Shown here: positions 14,238 to 18,217 of the stretch, in pieces
Numbering within the stretch: position 1 is the stretch's first letter
Layout: each line of letters starts with the position of its first letter
NCBI GenBank assembly: GCA_002413065.1
Contig: DHWH01000023.1
Location: forward strand, 1-18,217
Source: Patescibacteria group bacterium UBA5187
GTDB taxonomy: Bacteria > Patescibacteriota > Minisyncoccia > Phycocordibacterales > PALSA-1337
DNA: 18,217 nucleotides
Reading direction: 5' to 3'
Notes under the pieces: model-generated
What the model was told of the DNA's origin: nothing
Seen by the model: the letters and a program-made list of their open reading frames with translations, nothing else
Database searches by the model: none
Position numbers and translations under genes: made by a program

Positions 14238-14245
14238 AAGGGCAA

Positions 14246-14274
14246 AATATAGCATTTGAAGGGCCTTTTGTCTA
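14246..14274 (-). promoter_or_regulatory. S1 promoter
   Basis: On the minus strand TAGACA (14274-14269), a 17-nt spacer ending in TGC, then TATATT (14251-14246). This is a near-consensus sigma-70 promoter with an extended -10. The predicted start is near 14239, giving a leader of about 85 nt. Confidence 0.75.
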
Positions 14275-14296
14275 TTGAATCGTTATCTGCTACTAT
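14268..14296 (+). promoter_or_regulatory. Promoter of the MBL-fold gene, sharing its -35 with the S1 promoter
   Basis: TTGTCT (14268-14273), a 17-nt spacer ending in TGC, then TACTAT (14291-14296), 9 nt before the ATG at 14306. Five of the six -35 bases are also the -35 of the divergent S1 promoter on the other strand. Confidence 0.65.
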
Positions 14297-14305
14297 ACTT
14301 CCATC

Positions 14306-14938
14306 ATGATAATCACCTACCTCGGCGGAGAATTCATCAAAGCGCAGTTCGGGGATACTATCCTCGCTTTCAATCCCGTTTCAAAAGAATCAAAGCTCAA
14401 GACGGCAAAGTTCGGCGCGGACATCGTTTTGAGCAGTCTCAATCATCCCGACATGAACGGTGTTGAACAAGTCTCCTTTGGCGAGAAAAAACCTTTTGCG
14501 GTGAATGGTCCGGGTGAATACGAAATAAAAGGGGTTTTCATCAAAGGCCTACAATCAGAAAGCGGATATGACGGTGAAAAGCGGATCAATACTATATATA
14601 CGGTAAATCTCGAAGGAATGAATATTTGTTTCTTGGGCGCCTTAAATAATGCCGAGTTGCCGAAAAATTCCGATGAGGCCATCAAGGAAGTCGATATTTT
14701 GTTCGTTCCTATCGGTGGTGACGGAGTTTTGGATCCGGAACAAGCATACAAGTTGGCAGTTTCGATCGGTCCCAAAATAATCATACCAATCCATTACGGA
14801 GACATTGGGGGCAAAGACGCCTTGAAGGCTTTCTTGAAGGAAGCTGGCGAGAATCCAAAGCCTGAGGCCAAACTGACATTGAAGAAGAAAGATCTGGAAG
14901 GAAAGGATGCTGATGTTATAGTTTTGGAAAAGGAATAA
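14306..14938 (+). CDS. Metallo-beta-lactamase-fold protein with a degraded metal site
   Basis: A 210-residue protein resembling UlaG/YtkL-like members of the metallo-beta-lactamase superfamily. The start MIITYLGGEFIKAQFGDTIL follows the first beta-strands. The metal motif HxHxDH, expected after ADIVLS, reads LNHPDM (45-50), so two of three histidines are lost. The later glycine-aspartate ligand (usually HLGD) reads LGALNN near 110-115. The C-terminal PIHYG (161-165) keeps its histidine. Hydrolase activity is therefore doubtful; it may be structural or regulatory. It is divergent from S1 with an overlapping promoter, and a small membrane protein follows after 15 nt. Confidence 0.7.
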   Translation: MIITYLGGEFIKAQFGDTILAFNPVSKESKLKTAKFGADIVLSSLNHPDMNGVEQVSFGEKKPFAVNGPGEYEIKGVFIKGLQSESGYDGEKRINTIYTVNLEGMNICFLGALNNAELPKNSDEAIKEVDILFVPIGGDGVLDPEQAYKLAVSIGPKIIIPIHYGDIGGKDALKAFLKEAGENPKPEAKLTLKKKDLEGKDADVIVLEKE

Positions 14939-14953
14939 TGATAAACTAATCCT

Positions 14954-15253
14954 ATGAGCCTCCAATCTCATCTTACAAATCTCCGCGCCAAACCCGAGCA
15001 TATTCGCAAGCGTTATGCATTCTGGGGTTCACTCGGCATTACCGCGGTTATCTTCGCTTTCTGGCTTGCATCATTTACCACCTATGTCGCTACGCCAAAA
15101 GCCCTTGTAACTACTGCTGTAGCCAAAGCAGGTTCACCAGGTCAATCTCTCATCGCCGGTGTGGGTGCATTCTTCACAGATATCTCGGATCTCATATTCG
15201 GTTCAAAAAAAGTTACATATCCAAGTATCGAAGTATTGCCAGGGAAGAAATAG
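14954..15253 (+). CDS. Small single-pass membrane protein of unknown function
   Basis: A 99-residue protein with a basic juxtamembrane segment (KPEHIRKRYAFWG, 13-25), one membrane helix (about 23-43, LGITAVIFAFWLASF) and a short extracytoplasmic tail. The positive-inside rule puts the N-terminus in the cytoplasm. I associate similar KPEH-basic-helix proteins with Parcubacteria, but no function is known to me. It lies 15 nt after the MBL-fold gene. TGA-TAAACT stands 6 nt before the ATG, so it may be co-transcribed or have its own leaderless start. No terminator is seen directly after it; the next strong one is at 15358-15389. Confidence 0.65.
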   Translation: MSLQSHLTNLRAKPEHIRKRYAFWGSLGITAVIFAFWLASFTTYVATPKALVTTAVAKAGSPGQSLIAGVGAFFTDISDLIFGSKKVTYPSIEVLPGKK

Positions 15254-15273
15254 GTGATTTAACTTGTAGCATC

Positions 15274-15301
15274 TTGACGCTCTGATAGATTTTGTTAATA
15301 T
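15274..15301 (+). promoter_or_regulatory. Orphan promoter upstream of a possible small RNA
   Basis: TTGACG (15274-15279), 16 nt ending in TGT, then TAATAT (15296-15301): five of six -35 bases match consensus and the -10 is extended. No convincing coding sequence follows before the terminator at 15358-15389. Confidence 0.5.
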
Positions 15302-15307
15302 TAGCGA

Positions 15308-15390
15308 TACAAAATGGCTTCGGCCTCGCCCTGTTTCATACAGGTGACAAAATCAAGAAAAACTCAAGGCAGCAATGCTTTGAGTTTTTC
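15308..15390 (+). ncRNA. Possible small non-coding RNA of about 80 nt
   Basis: The span between the promoter at 15274-15301 and the terminator at 15358-15389 has no credible ORF but holds successive hairpins. These are GGC-UUCG-GCC (15316-15325), CCUGU-UUCAU-ACAGG (15330-15344), and the 10-bp terminator stem followed by UCUAUU. The 3' end is antisense to the last codons of the PemK/MazF-like gene, so it could affect that mRNA. The family is not recognised, and whether it is transcribed is untested. Confidence 0.35.
15358..15389. terminator. Bidirectional terminator between convergent transcripts
   Basis: AAAAACTCAA (15358-15367) and TTGAGTTTTT (15380-15389) are perfect reverse complements around a 12-nt loop. 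The T-rich arm works as the tail on either strand. It ends the PemK/MazF-like gene on the minus strand and the possible small RNA, or read-through from 14954-15253, on the plus strand. Confidence 0.75.
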
Positions 15391-15750
15391 TATTAAAACT
15401 GCGAAATCAGATTTGTTTATAAAACCAATTTTTCTTATAAGTCTTTTTGCGTCAACGGAACGATTCTGTGATAAAACAACAGTACTCCAATCATTGCCGA
15501 TAAAAGAGAAACTAAAATAATATCGTGATTCTTTCTCCGTTCTTGTCAAAGGAACTATCCAACATAAGTGATTGTTAAATTTCTGCACAATTATAACTGG
15601 TCGGATAAATGTTTCCGGCGCTCCATCTTGTTCGTCGCCCACATTTGCACCCAAGTAACAGAACCAAATATCCCGCACGTGAAAATTCAACCGGATTACA
15701 TTCAGGTCAAGGTTATTTTTAATGAAGTTCCAGGAATCATAATTTCTCAT
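15364..15750 (-). CDS. Solitary PemK/MazF-family toxin-like protein
   Basis: A 128-residue protein. After an N-terminal extension of about 24 residues the PemK/MazF fold is visible: RDIWFCYLGANVGDEQDG (26-43), FIRPVIIVQKF (48-58), WIVPLTRT (64-71) and VVLSQNRSVDAKRLIRKIG (91-109). The region GDEQ, the RPVIIVQ strand and the Q-x-R-S-V-D element are those of mRNA-cleaving toxins. No antitoxin ORF is seen on either side, so it may be a solitary RNase, be controlled by an unlinked antitoxin, or have been domesticated. Its upstream region carries the same phased hexamer array as the pilus operon. The stop codon lies inside the terminator stem. It is divergent from gyrA. Confidence 0.75.
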   Translation of the reverse strand: MRNYDSWNFIKNNLDLNVIRLNFHVRDIWFCYLGANVGDEQDGAPETFIRPVIIVQKFNNHLCWIVPLTRTEKESRYYFSFSFIGNDWSTVVLSQNRSVDAKRLIRKIGFINKSDFAVLIEKLKALLP

Positions 15751-15760
15751 CGGATTGCTA

Positions 15761-15766
15761 ATAATA
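15761..15766 (-). promoter_or_regulatory. Candidate -10 box of the PemK/MazF-like gene
   Basis: TATTAT on the minus strand ends 10 nt before the ATG at 15750, between the hexamer array and the gene. There is no TGn and no Shine-Dalgarno sequence. The assignment is tentative. Confidence 0.35.
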
Positions 15767-15770
15767 ACGA

Positions 15771-15825
15771 ATCCAGATAAATTCCCGATAAAATAAAGTT
15801 AAATTTTTGATAAAGAAAGGATAAA
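15771..15825 (-). promoter_or_regulatory. Second copy of the five-hexamer 11-bp-phased array
   Basis: On the minus strand hexamers start at 15825, 15814, 15803, 15792 and 15781: TTTATC, TTTATC, TTTAAC, TTTATC, TTTATC. The spacers are CTTTC, AAAAA, TTTAT, GGGAA and TGGAT. Compared with 1079-1133, all 30 hexamer bases are identical, including the odd TTTAAC in third place, and six spacer bases differ. The array ends 20 nt before the start of the PemK/MazF-like gene (16 nt at pilB). It also lies 30 bp from the gyrA -10 in the opposite orientation. Confidence 0.8.
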
Positions 15826-15853
15826 ATCGTAGTAGCGTAGGAACCTCTTTTTT

Positions 15854-15861
15854 GCTATAAT
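15854..15861 (+). promoter_or_regulatory. gyrA promoter
   Basis: TGC-type extension followed by a perfect TATAAT (15856-15861). The predicted start near 15868 gives a leader of about 26 nt. No -35 consensus and no Shine-Dalgarno sequence are visible. Confidence 0.6.
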
Positions 15862-15893
15862 TGACCGACGTGTAAAGACGTTTATTTTTTAAT

Positions 15894-18217
15894 ATGTCCA
15901 AAAAGAACGAAAAGAGCGGCAAAAATAATGAAGCCCCGGAAACCTCCCGTGAAGGAACGGGTGTTGTTGCGCGCAACATAAGCACCGAAATGCGCGAGTC
16001 ATTCCTCGACTATGCCATGTCAGTTATCACTGACCGTGCTCTTCCTGATGTTCGTGACGGTTTGAAGCCGGTGCACCGCCGCATCCTCTATGCCATGCAT
16101 GAGAAAGGTCTCACAGCGAGCGCAAAGGTTCGCAAATCAGCCGTGGTGGTTGGAGACACGATGGGTAACTACCATCCTCACGGCGACAGTGCTATTTATG
16201 AATCCTTGGTCAAGATGGCCCAGCCTTTCACTATGCGTTATCCATTGGTTCATGGCCAAGGTAACTTCGGTACTGTTGACGGTGACCCTGCGGCAGCGAT
16301 GCGTTATACGGAGGCAAAAATGTCCCGCATTTCCAGCGAGCTTCTTCGTGAGATCGATAAGAATACAGTAGATTTTCGTCCCAACTATGACGGTACGCGC
16401 AAAGAGCCTTCCGTTTTGCCTACGGCAGTTCCTAACCTGCTTTTGAATGGAACACTTGGCATTGCGGTCGGTATGGCTACCAACATCGCTCCGCACAATC
16501 TGCGCGAAGTCGTCGATGCTACGGTTCATCTCATTGATAATAAGGAAGCCGCGACCGAAGATTTGCTCCAATTCATCAAAGGGCCTGATTTTCCAACCGG
16601 GGCCATTATATATGGAGAAAAAGATATTCATCACGCTTATACCACCGGACGCGGCGGCATCACTGTGCGAGGTGAAGCTGAGATCGTCGAAGACAAAAAA
16701 GGCCAGTTTCAAATCATCATTACATCGATCCCGTTCCGCGTGAACAAAAGTGAACTGATCATCAAGATTGCTGATCTTGTCCGAGAAAAGATCATAGAAG
16801 GTGTCAAAGGTTTGCGTGACGAGTCCGACAAGAACATGCGCATCGCTATGGACCTCAAGCAGGGTGCATATCCGGAAAAGATCCTTAACCTCCTTTATAA
16901 GCACACTCAGCTTGAAGAGAGTTTTCATACAAATACCGTGGCGCTCGTCCATGGCGTCCCACAAACACTGTCTCTCAAGTCTATTCTCCATGAATTCATC
17001 CTTCATCGCGTCGATGTCATCCGCCGTCGCACGCAGTTCGATCTGACCAAGGCCGAAGATCGCGAACATATTTTGCTCGGTTTGAAAAAAGCCCTCGATC
17101 ATATTGATGAGATCATTACGCTCATCCGTGCATCCAAAGACGTGACCGAGGCGCATGCCGGACTCGTAAAGAAATTCAAGTTCAGCGACCGACAAGCCAC
17201 TGCGATTTTGGAAATGAAACTCCAGAGATTGGCCGGTCTTGAACGCAAGAAAGTTCTCGATGAGCTCAAGGAAGTTCAGGAATTGATCGTTAGATTAAAG
17301 GAAATTTTGGGCAGCGACAAAAAAGTTCGCGGCATCATCAAGGATGAACTCAAAGAGATCCGCGAAAGATACGGTGATGACCGTCGGACAAAGATCGTGA
17401 AGCATGGCGTCAAAGATTTCAATCCGGAAGATCTCATAGCTGACGAAGAGTCAGTGCTCGTACTTACGAAGGGCGGTTATATCAAACGTACCGATCCAAG
17501 CGAGTACCGCAAACAGAAGCGCGGCGGTGTTGGAGTCGTTGATCTCGATACCAAGGAAGAGGATTTCATTACGCATCTTGTTTTCGCCACGACTCACAAT
17601 GATCTTCTGTTCTTCAGTGACAAAGGCAAGGCATACCAAGTGAAGATGTACGATATTCCAGAAGGAAGACGCGCCACAAAAGGCAAGTCCATCATGAACT
17701 TCTTGTCTTTGTCGGATGGCGAACGAGTCACTTCGATTCTCCCGATGCCAAAAAATAGGAAAGATGCCGAAGGCCTTTCACTTATGATGGTCACCAAAAA
17801 TGGCACCGGCAAAAAATCCTCAGCCAAACACTACAAAGATGTACGACGTTCCGGTCTTATCGCCATAACGCTTGATTCCGGTGACGAGCTCATTTCTGTT
17901 TCATTTGTCTCAAAAAATGAGGAGATAATGATTGCGACGAAGGAAGGCCAATCGATCCGTTTCAAGGAAAGCGATGTTCGCGAAATGGGCAGGAATGCTG
18001 CAGGTGTTCGGGTCATCAGGCTGACCGAAGCGGATGCAAAGAAAGGTATTGCGGCCGATGCAGTCATTTCCGCTGACGTCGTCTCCAAGGAATCAAAAAA
18101 TCCCGCACTGTTCGTGATGGGCGCAAACGGCTACGGCAAGAAAACCGACCTTTCTGAATACAAGACGCAAAATCGCGGCGGTTCCGGCATTTTGACCATG
18201 AATGTAACTGCAAAGAC
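15894..18217 (+). CDS. gyrA: DNA gyrase subunit A (3' end beyond window)
   Basis: The first 774 residues of the gyrase A subunit, which cuts and rejoins DNA to introduce negative supercoils with GyrB. A charged N-terminal extension of about 22 residues precedes the homologous start (VVARNISTEMRESFLDYAMSVI). The quinolone-determining region reads HGDSAIYES, with serine at the position of E. coli Ser83 (residue 99) and glutamate at that of Asp87. The catalytic tyrosine is Y138 in RYTEAK. A GyrA box KQKRGGVG near residue 540 and the following beta-pinwheel repeats support gyrase rather than topoisomerase IV ParC. The frame is open to the window end, so the gene is cut there, not truncated. gyrB is not in the window. 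Confidence 0.95.
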   Translation, partial: MSKKNEKSGKNNEAPETSREGTGVVARNISTEMRESFLDYAMSVITDRALPDVRDGLKPVHRRILYAMHEKGLTASAKVRKSAVVVGDTMGNYHPHGDSAIYESLVKMAQPFTMRYPLVHGQGNFGTVDGDPAAAMRYTEAKMSRISSELLREIDKNTVDFRPNYDGTRKEPSVLPTAVPNLLLNGTLGIAVGMATNIAPHNLREVVDATVHLIDNKEAATEDLLQFIKGPDFPTGAIIYGEKDIHHAYTTGRGGITVRGEAEIVEDKKGQFQIIITSIPFRVNKSELIIKIADLVREKIIEGVKGLRDESDKNMRIAMDLKQGAYPEKILNLLYKHTQLEESFHTNTVALVHGVPQTLSLKSILHEFILHRVDVIRRRTQFDLTKAEDREHILLGLKKALDHIDEIITLIRASKDVTEAHAGLVKKFKFSDRQATAILEMKLQRLAGLERKKVLDELKEVQELIVRLKEILGSDKKVRGIIKDELKEIRERYGDDRRTKIVKHGVKDFNPEDLIADEESVLVLTKGGYIKRTDPSEYRKQKRGGVGVVDLDTKEEDFITHLVFATTHNDLLFFSDKGKAYQVKMYDIPEGRRATKGKSIMNFLSLSDGERVTSILPMPKNRKDAEGLSLMMVTKNGTGKKSSAKHYKDVRRSGLIAITLDSGDELISVSFVSKNEEIMIATKEGQSIRFKESDVREMGRNAAGVRVIRLTEADAKKGIAADAVISADVVSKESKNPALFVMGANGYGKKTDLSEYKTQNRGGSGILTMNVTAK

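Noticed and set aside
15308..15390. Possible signal recognition particle RNA
   Set aside because: CTGTTT, CAGGT and AAGGCAG occur in the order seen in 4.5S RNA, but the GGAA apical loop and the symmetric-loop sequences of helix 8 are missing, so the similarity looks accidental.
15314..15520. Plus-strand ORF of 68 codons after the orphan promoter
   Set aside because: It runs through a strong terminator and antisense through the PemK/MazF-like gene, and its protein has no recognisable feature.
16137..17195. Long minus-strand ORF of 352 codons
   Set aside because: It is wholly antisense to the conserved gyrA coding region and has no family features, so it is a shadow of gyrA codon use.

Overview
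The window reads as a compact bacterial chromosome segment, most likely from the Candidate Phyla Radiation (Patescibacteria, Parcubacteria/Paceibacteria-like). The reasons are the small, tightly packed genes, the shortened type IV pilus cluster, the solitary PemK/MazF-like protein, divergent or degenerate versions of familiar enzymes, and a short single-membrane-helix protein and tiny zinc proteins of a kind I associate with that group. TGA is used as an ordinary stop, so the Gracilibacteria/SR1 code is unlikely. The taxonomic call is inference. I see no tRNA, rRNA, insertion sequence or CRISPR array.

Layout. 1-967: a divergent adenylate-kinase-like P-loop protein on the minus strand with its own terminator. 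1079-5287 (+): a control region, then a type IV pilus cassette of short PilB ATPase, PilC platform, a pilin-stalked beta-propeller protein, a 57-residue mini-prepilin and a PilX-like protein. 5289-6248 (-): a TrxB/AhpF-type flavoprotein that converges on the pilus operon. 6294-9755 (-): an apparent rpsU-ybeY-ftsA-ftsZ-zinc protein operon joining ribosome and rRNA maturation to cell division. 9834-11766 (-): lepB overlapping a histidyl-tRNA-synthetase paralogue that has lost catalytic motifs. 11895-12488 (+): pth. 12552-14153 (-): ribosomal protein S1 and a tiny zinc protein. 14306-15253 (+): a degenerate metallo-beta-lactamase-fold protein and a small membrane protein. 15274-15390 (+): a possible short non-coding RNA. 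15364-15750 (-): the solitary PemK/MazF-like protein. 15894 to the end (+): gyrA, cut by the window edge.

The most interesting signal is regulatory. A 55-bp array of five TTTATC-type hexamers spaced exactly 11 bp apart lies upstream of pilB (1079-1133). A second copy lies, in the same orientation relative to its gene, upstream of the PemK/MazF-like gene (15771-15825). All 30 hexamer bases are identical between copies, and all differences fall in the spacers. This looks like the operator of a tandem-binding regulator, for example an OmpR/PhoB-type response regulator, controlling both pili and a toxin-like protein.

A second theme is translation initiation. Genes that head transcripts usually have a -10 hexamer, often with an extended TGn, only 6-10 nt before the start codon and no Shine-Dalgarno sequence, which predicts leaderless mRNAs. 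A clear Shine-Dalgarno sequence appears at an internal, overlapping gene (the HisRS-like gene). A third theme is compaction: three minus-strand genes have stop codons inside or touching their terminator hairpins, and the S1 and MBL-fold genes diverge from almost completely overlapping -35 boxes.
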